A stretch of DNA of 64,000 bases, from contig NZ_JBHULS010000002.1 of assembly GCF_042684585.1 (NCBI RefSeq), positions 744,001 through 808,000 on the forward strand. Direction: 5' to 3'. Source of the stretch: Algorimicrobium sediminis. GTDB taxonomy: Bacteria > Bacteroidota > Bacteroidia > Flavobacteriales > Flavobacteriaceae. Positions 7,161 to 16,568 of this stretch are shown here, in pieces (within the stretch, counting starts at the first letter, position 1; the number at the start of each line of letters is the position of its first letter). The notes beneath the pieces were generated by a model. The model was not told the DNA's origin, ran no database searches, and saw only the letters and a list, made by a program, of their open reading frames with translations. Position numbers and translations under genes: made by a program.

Positions 7161-9632
7161 ATGTATGTAATTAAAAGAGATGGGCGGAAAGAGCCCATGA
7201 TGTTCGATAAAATAACCGCAAGGGTTAGAAAATTATGCTACGGCCTTAATGAACTAGTAGATCCTGTAAAAGTAGCCATGCGTGTTATAGAGGGACTTTA
7301 CGACGGCGTTACAACTAGCGAGCTAGATAATTTAGCAGCCGAAATTGCGGCCACCATGACTACCGCACATCCAGATTACGCGCGTTTAGCTGCACGTATT
7401 TCAGTGTCTAATTTGCATAAAAATACCAAAAAATCCTTTAGCGAGGTTATGCAGGATTTGTACGAATACGTTAACCCTAGAACTGGTAAAAAAGCACCCC
7501 TGTTATCCGATGAGGTATACCAAGTAATTATGGCCAACAAAGATGTTCTAGACTCCACAATAATTTATAATCGGGATTTTGGTTACGATTACTTTGGGTT
7601 TAAAACCCTAGAGCGTTCGTATTTGCTAAAATTAAATGGCAAAATTGCCGAAAGGCCACAACACATGCTTATGCGGGTGGCTATAGGAATTCATTTAAAC
7701 GATTTAGATGCGGCGCTTGAAACCTACGAGCTCATGTCGAAAAAATATTTTACGCACGCCACACCAACTCTTTTTAACTCGGGCACTCCAAAGCCACAAA
7801 TGTCGTCTTGCTTTTTATTAACCATGAAAGACGATAGCATTGAAGGTATTTACGACACCTTAAAACAAACCGCAAAAATATCGCAGTCGGCTGGCGGTAT
7901 TGGTCTTGCTATTCATAATATCCGGGCAACAGGAAGTTATATTTCAGGAACCAACGGGACATCCAATGGTATTGTACCCATGTTAAAAGTATTTAACGAT
8001 ACGGCACGGTACGTGGACCAAGGTGGCGGTAAGCGTAAAGGTAGTTTTGCAATGTATTTGGAAACTTGGCACGCCGATATTTTTGATTTTCTAGACTTAA
8101 AGAAAAACCATGGTAAAGAAGAAATGCGCGCACGCGATTTGTTTTATGCTATGTGGATTTCCGACTTGTTTATGAGGCGCGTTCAAGAAGACGGGACATG
8201 GACCTTAATGTGTCCAAACGAATGTCCTGGTTTGGATGAAGTGCACAGTGCGGAATTTGAAGCTTTATATTTAAAATATGAATCGGAAGGAAAAGGACGA
8301 AAAACCATAAAGGCGCGCGAGCTTTGGGAAAAAATTCTGGAATCGCAAATAGAAACCGGCACGCCATACATGCTTTATAAGGATGCTGCCAACCGGAAGT
8401 CTAATCAGAAAAATTTAGGTACTATTCGGTCGTCAAATTTGTGCACCGAAATTATGGAATATACCTCGCCAGATGAGGTAGCTGTGTGTAATTTGGCATC
8501 TATTGCCTTGCCTATGTTTATAAAAAATGGCGAATTTGACCACCAGCAGTTATATAAAATTACAAAACGCGTTACTAAAAACTTAAACCGTGTAATTGAT
8601 AGAAATTATTACCCGGTAATAGAAGCGGAAAACTCCAATCTACGCCACAGGCCAATAGGTTTAGGAGTGCAAGGTTTAGCAGATACCTTTATAAAATTAC
8701 GCATGCCTTTTACCAGCGATGAGGCTAAAAAGTTAAATCAGGAAATTTTCGAAACCTTATATTTTGCAGCCGTTACAGCGAGTATGGAAGAAGCAATGGC
8801 CGATGGTCCTTATCAAACATACCAAGGATCGCCTATTAGCAATGGCGAATTCCAACACAATTTGTGGGGTGTTAAGGATGAAGAATTAAGTGGCCGTTGG
8901 GATTGGGCTAAATTACGAGAAGCTGTAAAAAAACATGGCGTTAGAAATTCGTTATTAGTGGCACCTATGCCAACCGCAAGTACCTCGCAAATATTGGGCA
9001 ATAATGAGTGTTTTGAGCCATATACATCCAATATTTACACACGACGCGTATTGTCTGGCGAATTTATTGTTGTTAACAAGCATTTACTAGAGGATTTAGT
9101 TGCATTAGGGTTGTGGAACGACAGTTTAAAGCAAGATATTATGAGAGCTAACGGCTCTATTCAAAATATTGAAGGCATTCCGCAAGATATAAAAGAGCTG
9201 TACAAAACAGTTTGGGAGTTAAGTATGAAAGATATAATTGATATGTCCAGACACCGCGGCTACTTCATAGATCAATCGCAATCCTTAAACTTATTTATGG
9301 AAGGTGCTACTATGTCCAAATTAACATCTATGCATTTTTACGCTTGGAAAAGCGGCTTAAAAACGGGTATGTATTACTTACGAACAAAAAGTGCAGTAGA
9401 TGCCATTAAGTTTACACTGGATAATAAGAAAAAAGCCAAAGCAACACCCCAAGCAGTGCCCGAAACAACTTCGGTTACCACACAGCAGCAGCAAGCAGCT
9501 AAAACAGCTTCAAAATTTGCTCAAACACAAGCTAAGGATGCAGCAGAACCTTTATCGGCCGAGGAAATGAAAGCACTTATTGCGCAGGCAAAGGAGGCAG
9601 AAGGAGACGATTGCCTTATGTGTGGATCTTAA
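7161..9632 (+). CDS. nrdA: ribonucleoside-diphosphate reductase, alpha subunit
   Basis: An 823-residue catalytic subunit of class I ribonucleotide reductase. An N-terminal ATP-cone (about 1-90, starting MYVIKRDGRKE) is the allosteric activity site. The core carries the active-site cysteines in MSSCFLL, NLCTEI and AVCNLAS, with the radical-site Asn-x-Cys-x-Glu arrangement. PMPTASTSQILGNNECFEPY contributes to substrate phosphate binding. The C-terminus ends CLMCGS, the flexible redox pair reduced by thioredoxin or glutaredoxin. A Gln/Ala/Lys-rich linker (about 755-800) joins that tail to the core. ATG at 7161 is used; an ATG at 7157 is out of frame. Confidence 0.96.
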   Translation: MYVIKRDGRKEPMMFDKITARVRKLCYGLNELVDPVKVAMRVIEGLYDGVTTSELDNLAAEIAATMTTAHPDYARLAARISVSNLHKNTKKSFSEVMQDLYEYVNPRTGKKAPLLSDEVYQVIMANKDVLDSTIIYNRDFGYDYFGFKTLERSYLLKLNGKIAERPQHMLMRVAIGIHLNDLDAALETYELMSKKYFTHATPTLFNSGTPKPQMSSCFLLTMKDDSIEGIYDTLKQTAKISQSAGGIGLAIHNIRATGSYISGTNGTSNGIVPMLKVFNDTARYVDQGGGKRKGSFAMYLETWHADIFDFLDLKKNHGKEEMRARDLFYAMWISDLFMRRVQEDGTWTLMCPNECPGLDEVHSAEFEALYLKYESEGKGRKTIKARELWEKILESQIETGTPYMLYKDAANRKSNQKNLGTIRSSNLCTEIMEYTSPDEVAVCNLASIALPMFIKNGEFDHQQLYKITKRVTKNLNRVIDRNYYPVIEAENSNLRHRPIGLGVQGLADTFIKLRMPFTSDEAKKLNQEIFETLYFAAVTASMEEAMADGPYQTYQGSPISNGEFQHNLWGVKDEELSGRWDWAKLREAVKKHGVRNSLLVAPMPTASTSQILGNNECFEPYTSNIYTRRVLSGEFIVVNKHLLEDLVALGLWNDSLKQDIMRANGSIQNIEGIPQDIKELYKTVWELSMKDIIDMSRHRGYFIDQSQSLNLFMEGATMSKLTSMHFYAWKSGLKTGMYYLRTKSAVDAIKFTLDNKKKAKATPQAVPETTSVTTQQQQAAKTASKFAQTQAKDAAEPLSAEEMKALIAQAKEAEGDDCLMCGS

Positions 9633-9660
9633 TTGGACAGTACATTTAAGAGTTAATACA

Positions 9661-9695
9661 AAAAAAAGCACCCTATAATAAGGTGCTTTTTTTTT
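9661..9695 (+). terminator. intrinsic terminator after nrdA
   Basis: Arms AGCACC (9667-9672) and GGTGCT (9682-9687), extended by flanking A-T pairs, are followed by nine T. It lies 35 bp after the nrdA stop. Confidence 0.75.
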
Positions 9696-9752
9696 GGCTT
9701 TAAACGGGTAATTGTTGTTTTAAAAGAATGCCATTTTTACAGGTTAAAACAG

Positions 9753-9786
9753 AAAACGCATCTTCTGTTAAGAAAGATGCGTTTTT
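9753..9786 (-). terminator. intrinsic terminator after the PiT gene
   Basis: Perfect 12-bp arms AAAACGCATCTT (9753-9764) and AAGATGCGTTTT (9774-9785) enclose a 9-base loop. It lies just past the minus-strand PiT stop and can work in both directions. Confidence 0.7.
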
Positions 9787-9809
9787 GTATTTAACCTTAT
9801 GAAGTGTGC

Positions 9810-12110
9810 TTATTCATCAGCTTCCGGCACTGTTGCGGGCTCCACAGAGCTGTCGTGCGCTTGATGGTACTCTTCTAATAAATTCATAGTAGCATTTAAA
9901 AGGTCTTTGGTTTCTAATAAAATGCTAAAATACAAAGTCGTGTTTTTAGGACTAGACTCTTCGGTTCGTGTACGCTCAACTTGCTTTTGAATTTTATCGG
10001 TTACTACCTTAATAATTTCTTGTTTTTTGCTTAAAATAGTACCTATTTCTTCAAACGAGCGCGAATCGAATGCCGCTTTAGTGTTTTCAAATAAACGCTC
10101 AAAACGCTCGTCAACTTCCTTTAACTCCTTAATCTGACTAAATTTCAGTTTTTTGTGGTTGTTGTTTACATGTTTATGGCTCACTTTCGAAATATATTCT
10201 AAAGACTGGGTAATATCCTGTAAATATCCTAACACGTTTATGTAAAAATTACTAGCAGCCACACTGGATTCGTCCAAGTTTTTTATAAAATAGAAAATAT
10301 TATCGCGTAATTCCTCTATTTCGTTACCAAGTTTTACCACTTGCTTTTTATTCTTTTTAAGCAAGGATAAATCTTGTTTGGCTAAACCATTAATGGCGTT
10401 GGTGTAAATTCGGTTGCCACGTTTTATAACGTTTGCAATATTATTAGTGCTTTCGTAAATAACACCTTGTATAGAACTACTTTCTGCACGTGTTAGGCTA
10501 TCTTCGGCCTTCAGTTCTTTCGATTTTTTACTGTGCGAAATATAGTTACGTACTAATAAAATAGTAGCCAATAACAAGAGTACAGGCACCATAATTGTTA
10601 CATTCCAATTAAGTAAATAGGCTATGGTGGCAGCGGCAAAAAAGGCAATAAACGCGGTAAAAAACCATCCGCCAATAACGTTTAAAACACCAGCTACACG
10701 GTAAACAGCGCTTTCGGCACCCCAGGCCCTATCGGCCAACGAGGTACCCATGGCTACCATAAACGTAACATAGGTTGTGGATAGCGGTAACTTCATAGAT
10801 GTTGCAATGGAAATTAAAACCGCAGCAACCATTAAGTTAACCGCAGCACGCACCAAGTCGAATGCGGGAAGTTCGTAAGTTTTATCTTTTTTAAGAGTTA
10901 AAACAGGTACTTCAAATTGTTTATCAATTTTTTTCTGCCATGATTCTGGTAAAATGTAAGAGGACATTTGGGAGGCTAACACCGCAAAACGCACAAAGCT
11001 ACGCGATAAGAAATTAGGTTGAAAACGTTCTTTTGTTTCTCCTTGACTGGACAAATCTAATGAGGTTTTTACCACGTCTTTAGCTTTGCTAGAAAACCAT
11101 AAGGTAACCACCATAATTAAGCCTGCTGCTACCAGCAAAATGGTAGGTGTAGCCACTTTATCGGCTAAAAAGCCCATACTAAAAGCATCTGCCGCAACAC
11201 CAGAGGCAGCCCATGTGGAGTAGGACAGCCACCCAGCAATAGGCACCCCAATAAAGTTAACCAAATCGTTACCAGCAAAAGCTAAAGCCAAAGCAAAGGT
11301 TCCTACTAAAATAATAAGTTTGTATATATTGGTTTTTAGTAAGCTAATGGCCAAATAAGCTATAGCAGACCAAATAATCAGACTTATTAAAAGAATGAGG
11401 CCTAACTGCTGTTCTAAAAATTCGTTTATGGTAATCCCATTTAAAAAGGCATAAGTGTTATCGGCAAAGGCGGTTCCTTTTAAACCTTTTATAAAAATAA
11501 AATACGTAATAGAGGATAATGCAAAGCCGCCAAATAAGGCTCCTACCCAATTGGCTTTTTTCTCGAAATTATACGATAGTAAAAGTCTTGCTACCCATTG
11601 CACGGCAGCACCAATTGTAAAGGCCACAATAACCGAGAGGAGGATACCAAAAATTATTTCGGTGGCTTTAGAGGTGTTTATGTAATTAATTAAATCTGTA
11701 AAACTGCCTCCCGCACTGCCAATTTTAATTAAAGACATTGCAACAGAGGCACCAAGTAATTCGAATACAATGGAAACTGTTGTAGATGTGGGCATGCCAA
11801 CAGAATTGAAAAAGTCCAATAACAGAATATCCGTAATCATGACCGCCATAAAAATGATCATAATTTCATTAAACATGAATTCTTCGGGGTTAAAAATACC
11901 TTTTCGGGCAACTTCCATCATGCCACTAGAAAACACAGCTCCTACAGCCACACCTACACTGGCAACAATCATTATTGTTCTAAAGGAGATAGCTTTGGAG
12001 CCAATAGCGGAATTCAAAAAATTTACCGCATCATTACTTACGCCTACTACCAAATCAGCAACTGCTAAAACGGCCAAGGCCACAATCATTAATAAGTATA
12101 TATTATCCAT
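9810..12110 (-). CDS. PiT-family inorganic phosphate transporter fused to a PhoU-like (DUF47) domain
   Basis: A 766-residue inner-membrane transporter. The first ~530 residues are about a dozen membrane segments with the two PiT signatures, GVSNDAVNFLNSAIGSKA near residue 23 and GNDLVNFIGVPIAG near residue 280. The last ~230 residues are soluble and helical (GVIYESTNNIANVIKRGNR onward), resembling DUF47/PhoU proteins, which in other bacteria are separate partners that control Pit transporters. Fusion of transporter and regulator is common in Bacteroidetes. Phased TGTTAA-like repeats upstream suggest PhoB-type control. Phosphate is the expected substrate by family. Confidence 0.93.
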   Translation of the reverse strand: MDNIYLLMIVALAVLAVADLVVGVSNDAVNFLNSAIGSKAISFRTIMIVASVGVAVGAVFSSGMMEVARKGIFNPEEFMFNEIMIIFMAVMITDILLLDFFNSVGMPTSTTVSIVFELLGASVAMSLIKIGSAGGSFTDLINYINTSKATEIIFGILLSVIVAFTIGAAVQWVARLLLSYNFEKKANWVGALFGGFALSSITYFIFIKGLKGTAFADNTYAFLNGITINEFLEQQLGLILLISLIIWSAIAYLAISLLKTNIYKLIILVGTFALALAFAGNDLVNFIGVPIAGWLSYSTWAASGVAADAFSMGFLADKVATPTILLVAAGLIMVVTLWFSSKAKDVVKTSLDLSSQGETKERFQPNFLSRSFVRFAVLASQMSSYILPESWQKKIDKQFEVPVLTLKKDKTYELPAFDLVRAAVNLMVAAVLISIATSMKLPLSTTYVTFMVAMGTSLADRAWGAESAVYRVAGVLNVIGGWFFTAFIAFFAAATIAYLLNWNVTIMVPVLLLLATILLVRNYISHSKKSKELKAEDSLTRAESSSIQGVIYESTNNIANVIKRGNRIYTNAINGLAKQDLSLLKKNKKQVVKLGNEIEELRDNIFYFIKNLDESSVAASNFYINVLGYLQDITQSLEYISKVSHKHVNNNHKKLKFSQIKELKEVDERFERLFENTKAAFDSRSFEEIGTILSKKQEIIKVVTDKIQKQVERTRTEESSPKNTTLYFSILLETKDLLNATMNLLEEYHQAHDSSVEPATVPEADE

Positions 12111-12148
12111 ATTTTAATTTAAAATAGTTTGCAAATATCCGTAGTGTT

Positions 12149-12187
12149 TGGTTTTGTAATGTTACCTAAATGTTAACTTTTGGTTAA
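12149..12187 (-). promoter_or_regulatory. PhoB-like box upstream of the PiT gene
   Basis: On the plus strand, hexamers TGTTAC (12160), TGTTAA (12171) and GGTTAA (12182) recur exactly every 11 bp. A degenerate unit (TGGTTT, 12149) continues the phase nearer the gene. Read toward the gene this is TTAACC-N5-TTAACA-N5-GTAACA, the direct-repeat form of PhoB/PhoP operators in other phyla. The nearest unit lies 9 bp from a candidate -7 element (GATATTTG on the minus strand, 12132-12139). Confidence 0.55.
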
Positions 12188-12269
12188 TTTGCCTATTTTT
12201 TGAACACAGCTTTTTTGTAAAATACTCATATAAAAAGGATTATAAATTTACAATAAGCGCTTTGTTCAT

Positions 12270-12314
12270 AAAAAAGACGCTTAAACAACCTATTAGGTAT
12301 TTAGCGTCTTTTTT
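12270..12314 (-). terminator. intrinsic terminator after the receptor-lipoprotein operon
   Basis: Arms AAAAAAGACGCT (12270-12281) and AGCGTCTTTTTT (12303-12314) flank a 21-base loop. It is placed 26 bp past the lipoprotein stop, with a T-tract on the minus strand. Confidence 0.65.
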
Positions 12315-12339
12315 AGAGGGGAAATATGTTCTGCACGGG

Positions 12340-13527
12340 CTATTCCAGCGTCCAGTTGGCGCCCCAAACAGCATAATTTGTTTGTGTAGCGTTGGAGATT
12401 CCTGTTAAAAAATCGGTTTCAGAAAACGCAACTTGTGTATCGTTCTGGACGTACTGTGTGACGTCTACAAAACTCACGTTGGTAACATGTAAGTGGCCAT
12501 TAATTACACCGTTACCGGTAGGGTTGTTTCCTAGGTCGCCATCCAAATCAAACCCTTCACCGTAGCCCTGAATGTAAATATTATTGAAAATACCTTGTGT
12601 TCCTGCTCGTAATCGAACGGCTTCGCTATCGGGATTGCTTTCGGTGCCTAAACCAATTATTGTTACATGGCTTACATTTGGTTTGGAGTAATAGCCAGCA
12701 GCATTGCTAAAATCGGTGTTATAGCCATCAGCTTCAATTGCTTTATCGTGCTGTGCGCCTTGCTTTATATAGGCATCGGTAATACTGCCGGTGTAACCTT
12801 CCGTCCAGTCTATGGAATCGTCTTGAGCATTGATAACCGACACATAGCGAACATTTACGGTACCGCCAAAAAACTCAACACCATCGTCTTTGCCTTCATA
12901 AGCTTGAATATATTCTACGGTGGTACCGCTCCCAACACCATAAAACGAAAAGCCGTTATTTTCCGATTGTCCATCGGCAGCACCTCCAGAATAAGCCACA
13001 CGCACGTAGCGTAAAACTCCTGATGAATCGTTGGATGCGGTACCACCATATGGTAAGCTAGCTATTTCGGAGGTGGCGGTGGCACTGCCTGTAACCGAAT
13101 TAATAGGCGCTTTGCCCAAAATAATAAGGCCGCCCCAATCTCCAGCTTTTGGTAAATTAGCATTGGATGTTAATACTACAGGATTATTGGGCGTGCCGGT
13201 TGCCGTAATTTTGGCGCCTTGCGATATGGCAATATATACCTCGGCACCGGTTGCTTCAGCATAAATGGTTACACCTTCGGGGATAATTAAATTGGTGCCG
13301 GTAGCCATAATAACCGGGCCGTTAATGGTGTAACAGGTAAAGGGCTCTAATTCTAAATCGCTGGTATATACGGCTGCTAAAATGGTAGTGCAATCTGTAG
13401 TGGTGTTATTACCGCTCGTATTATTTGTTACGCTGTTATCGGTAATATAAATAGTTGCGGTGTCGTCTGTGGCGCATGAAAAAAGTGCGCTTAATAGTAG
13501 AATTCCTACTAGGTGAATTGTTTTCAT
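12340..13527 (-). CDS. surface lipoprotein paired with a TonB receptor, unknown ligand
   Basis: A 395-residue lipoprotein. The signal peptide ends in a lipobox at LFSC with lipidated Cys18, followed by a Thr/Asn-rich linker (about 20-45). The remainder looks like a parallel beta-helix: GDWGGLIILGKAPIN, repeated short strands, and GVEFFGGTVNVRYV and DSIDWTEGYTG turns. Proteins with this GDWGG segment are common in Bacteroidetes but I know no demonstrated function. It lies 44 bp behind the TonB receptor in the same direction, so it may be that receptor's ligand-capturing partner. Upstream PhoB-like repeats suggest a phosphate-related ligand, which is inference. Confidence 0.75.
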   Translation of the reverse strand: MKTIHLVGILLLSALFSCATDDTATIYITDNSVTNNTSGNNTTTDCTTILAAVYTSDLELEPFTCYTINGPVIMATGTNLIIPEGVTIYAEATGAEVYIAISQGAKITATGTPNNPVVLTSNANLPKAGDWGGLIILGKAPINSVTGSATATSEIASLPYGGTASNDSSGVLRYVRVAYSGGAADGQSENNGFSFYGVGSGTTVEYIQAYEGKDDGVEFFGGTVNVRYVSVINAQDDSIDWTEGYTGSITDAYIKQGAQHDKAIEADGYNTDFSNAAGYYSKPNVSHVTIIGLGTESNPDSEAVRLRAGTQGIFNNIYIQGYGEGFDLDGDLGNNPTGNGVINGHLHVTNVSFVDVTQYVQNDTQVAFSETDFLTGISNATQTNYAVWGANWTLE

Positions 13528-13571
13528 AATTAAGTGGTGTTATTATTTTTGTATTATTAAGTTTTATGGTT

Positions 13572-16385
13572 TTAAAAACGATAGTTTAGGTCCAAGCCTA
13601 ATTCTAGGCCGCGTTTATAGTCTGTAATTCCTTTGCCATTGGCCGAATTTACTAGCACATTACCTAGCGTGGTTTCCCTGTAATATTGTATCCTAGGATT
13701 TAAAATGTTTAATACACTAATGGTAATGTCCAGATTGTTTTTAATGGTATTTTTCCAGATAACATTTAGCGTGGGTACACCTTTCTCTATTACATTGCCT
13801 AATTGGCCAGAACCTAATGCATCAATTCTGTCTGCGAAATATGAAAACACCAGGTTGGCAGTTGGCTTGTAATTTTTGAATTGTGGTGAATAACTAATGT
13901 CGGCGTTTAGTAATAATGGAGAAGCACCTTGAAGCGCATCAGAAGTTTTATTAAAACTAACATCGTAATAATTGCCGTCAATTTTTGTATCTAAATCCTG
14001 TTTGGTATGCATGTAGCTGGCGTTAAAGCCGGTAGATAAAATTTTATTAGCGTTATTATTGGTAAGTATATTTTTTCTGAACTCTAATTCTATGCCATAA
14101 ACAGATGCTTTTTTTCCGGTTCTAAAATAGCGTTGGGTGCCTGTTGCATCCGCACTTACAACCAAATTTATGGGGTCTTTAATTGTTTTAGCGAAGGCTG
14201 CAACCGATAAGAGTTCGCCTTTACCAAAAAACCATTCGTAGTGTAAATCTAGATTGTATATTTTAGAATAGCCCTTGTTTAGTAGGTCTGGATTTCCACC
14301 AACGCGAACCGAAATATCTTCATACACAAACGGCGCGACTTCTTTAAATTCTGGTAAGGATGCTGTTTTACTGGCAGAAAATCGTAAGTTCTGGTTGTCG
14401 CTTATGCCATACTTTACCTGTAAACTTGGCAACAGCAGTTTATTTTCTGAAGAAACAAGGCCTTGGCCCTGTAAGCCTAAATTAATAACGTGGAAATCAA
14501 TATCCTGCTTAATGCTTTCCGCTCGAATACCAGGTATAAATAGCCATTTGGAACCTACTAATATTTCAGCATGTGCATACGCAGCAAAGACGCTATTAGT
14601 ACCTTGGTAAGTGTTTTCTGGAAGTCCAGGCATATTGGTTGTGCCAAAACCTGGAATGGGTTTAATAACCTTAATTTGGTAAATACCACCATCATTTTCG
14701 GAAATATGAAGGTTGTTTAATGTGAAAATACTGTTCAGATTATGCACATCGGTAACAGGATAATTGATATCGGAAATAGCATAACCATAACGTATGTTGT
14801 TAAAGTCGCGAACTTTTTGTTTGCCATTAAAACCCATATGTATAGTAGTTTGTTCATTGGCTTGGTAGGCTAAATTTATCTGACCGTTGTAGGCGGTGTC
14901 GGTAATGTTTTGAAAGTAACGTTGGTTATCAAAATCGACGTTGTTGTAGAACGTAGGATTGGTATTGGGATTATCATCTAAAGCCAACTGATAATTCTCT
15001 AGGCTTATACGTTTTCTGTCTGGTTGATGGGCGCGAACATAATTATATCCAAAACCCCAGTTTACTTTAAACTTCTGAAATATATGCTGACCTAGTAATT
15101 GATTAACCAGCATTTTGGTCTGGTCAAATTGCGCATTCATTTGATAGAAGCCTGCATCTGTATTTCGGATGGCATCGCGGTTTTTGCCATTGCCATTAAT
15201 ACCAAAATAGCCTACAACATCGGCGGTACTATTAATAAAAATGCCATTGTAGGTAAGTGTGTTGTTTGGTGTAATTTTGTAATTAGCAGTTGCTAAACCG
15301 GTTGTTGTTGTGGTGTATTCGTAGGCCTCTGCGCTGTTTTGGAACGCTTTTTTCTCAACCAATGTGTAATCTCGGGTGGTGCCTTGGCGGTATTGGAAAG
15401 CATTTTTAAACGATGCGGTGGCGAAAATATGCAATCGGGATTGGTTTTTAAATTGAAAGCTTTTACCTGCGGTAAGACTATAGTTGGTGTTTATGGGGGT
15501 TCCTGCGCTTACCGGATCTATACCATGCGATAACACGACCGCAAAGGGGTTGTGCCTGTAGCGATTGTAATATCCAAAATGGCCAGTGCCTTCGCTTTTT
15601 ACGAAGTTTTTAGTTACCGCGTTGGTGTTAAATCCGCTGCTTACACCTACATTTAAAAGCGATGTTCCCTTGAAGTCCTTCGAATTTATATTAATATTTC
15701 CCGCTGAAAAATCGCCGTAAAATCCAACAGCATATGCTTTACTTACAGAAATATTTTTAATGATGTTGGATGAAAATAAGCTCAAGTCGATGTTCTTTTC
15801 ATCCACATTGTTGGAAGGCAAGGGTAACCCGTTTAAGGTGGTATTTAAATACCTATCGCCTAAACCTCTAACATATACCGCGCTAGAACCTTCCTGTTTA
15901 GATATACCGGATATTTTTGTAACAGCTCCAGCAGCAGTACTAACACCTTTTCGGGCTAATTCGTTAGCACCAATATGTTGTTTCATAACCAGGGCATTTT
16001 TTTGTTGTAATAATAAGGCTACCTCGCTTTCGCGTTTGTTGCTGCTGCTTATTAAAACTTCTTCTAACACCGAAGCACTTGGTGCCATTTCTATGGTTAC
16101 TTTGGTTGTTTCTCCAGATTTTACAAGAACTGGAATTTGTTGGGTTTCATAGCCTAGAAAGCTATAAACTACGGTGTAGTTTCCGGGTGATAAATTAGTT
16201 AACTGGTACACACCGTTCATGTTTGAAGTGGTACCTTGGTTGGTACCTTCAATATAAACGTTTACAAAAGGTAGCGGTTCTAAATTATAGGCTTTATCGG
16301 TAATGTTTCCGCTAATAGTACCAGTTTGCTGTGCAAATGCCAGAGTAGTAGTAAGTAGGAGTAGCTTTAGCAATGTGTATTTCAT
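13572..16385 (-). CDS. TonB-dependent outer-membrane receptor
   Basis: A 937-residue receptor. It has a signal peptide (to about residue 19, LAFAQ), a CarboxypepD_reg-like domain (about 22-105, GTISGNITD...FVNVYIEGTNQGT), a plug domain (about 115-230, with GLGDRYLNTTLNGLPLPS), then a 22-strand-type barrel ending in the aromatic C-terminus LDLNYRF. It would import a ligand across the outer membrane using TonB-ExbBD energy. It is first in a two-gene unit with the GDWGG lipoprotein. It is not a SusC-type protein: there is no SusD partner and it is shorter. The 16429-16489 repeat array suggests phosphate-starvation control. Confidence 0.92.
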   Translation of the reverse strand: MKYTLLKLLLLTTTLAFAQQTGTISGNITDKAYNLEPLPFVNVYIEGTNQGTTSNMNGVYQLTNLSPGNYTVVYSFLGYETQQIPVLVKSGETTKVTIEMAPSASVLEEVLISSSNKRESEVALLLQQKNALVMKQHIGANELARKGVSTAAGAVTKISGISKQEGSSAVYVRGLGDRYLNTTLNGLPLPSNNVDEKNIDLSLFSSNIIKNISVSKAYAVGFYGDFSAGNININSKDFKGTSLLNVGVSSGFNTNAVTKNFVKSEGTGHFGYYNRYRHNPFAVVLSHGIDPVSAGTPINTNYSLTAGKSFQFKNQSRLHIFATASFKNAFQYRQGTTRDYTLVEKKAFQNSAEAYEYTTTTTGLATANYKITPNNTLTYNGIFINSTADVVGYFGINGNGKNRDAIRNTDAGFYQMNAQFDQTKMLVNQLLGQHIFQKFKVNWGFGYNYVRAHQPDRKRISLENYQLALDDNPNTNPTFYNNVDFDNQRYFQNITDTAYNGQINLAYQANEQTTIHMGFNGKQKVRDFNNIRYGYAISDINYPVTDVHNLNSIFTLNNLHISENDGGIYQIKVIKPIPGFGTTNMPGLPENTYQGTNSVFAAYAHAEILVGSKWLFIPGIRAESIKQDIDFHVINLGLQGQGLVSSENKLLLPSLQVKYGISDNQNLRFSASKTASLPEFKEVAPFVYEDISVRVGGNPDLLNKGYSKIYNLDLHYEWFFGKGELLSVAAFAKTIKDPINLVVSADATGTQRYFRTGKKASVYGIELEFRKNILTNNNANKILSTGFNASYMHTKQDLDTKIDGNYYDVSFNKTSDALQGASPLLLNADISYSPQFKNYKPTANLVFSYFADRIDALGSGQLGNVIEKGVPTLNVIWKNTIKNNLDITISVLNILNPRIQYYRETTLGNVLVNSANGKGITDYKRGLELGLDLNYRF

Positions 16386-16428
16386 CTGTTTGGTTCCATT
16401 ATTTTATGCCGCAAAGAAATTGTTTGTA

Positions 16429-16489
16429 TGTTACCTAAGCGTTAAACGCATATTAAAGCTATGTCATAAAAACATTACCTAAATGTTAC
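16429..16489 (-). promoter_or_regulatory. array of six 11-bp phased PhoB-like repeats before the TonB receptor gene
   Basis: Plus-strand hexamers begin at 16429 (TGTTAC), 16440 (CGTTAA), 16451 (TATTAA), 16462 (TGTCAT), 16473 (CATTAC) and 16484 (TGTTAC): six units at exactly 11-bp spacing. The nearest unit is 44 bp from the receptor start. It sits 9 bp from a candidate -7 element (TTTCTTTG on the minus strand, 16412-16419), the same gap as at the PiT gene. dgt lies divergently beyond. Confidence 0.6.
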
Positions 16490-16568
16490 CAGATTTTCCA
16501 AATAATGTAATGGGTAGCCTGTTTACTAGCCTCAAAAAATACTATCTTGCAGACCTATAAATTTGGCT

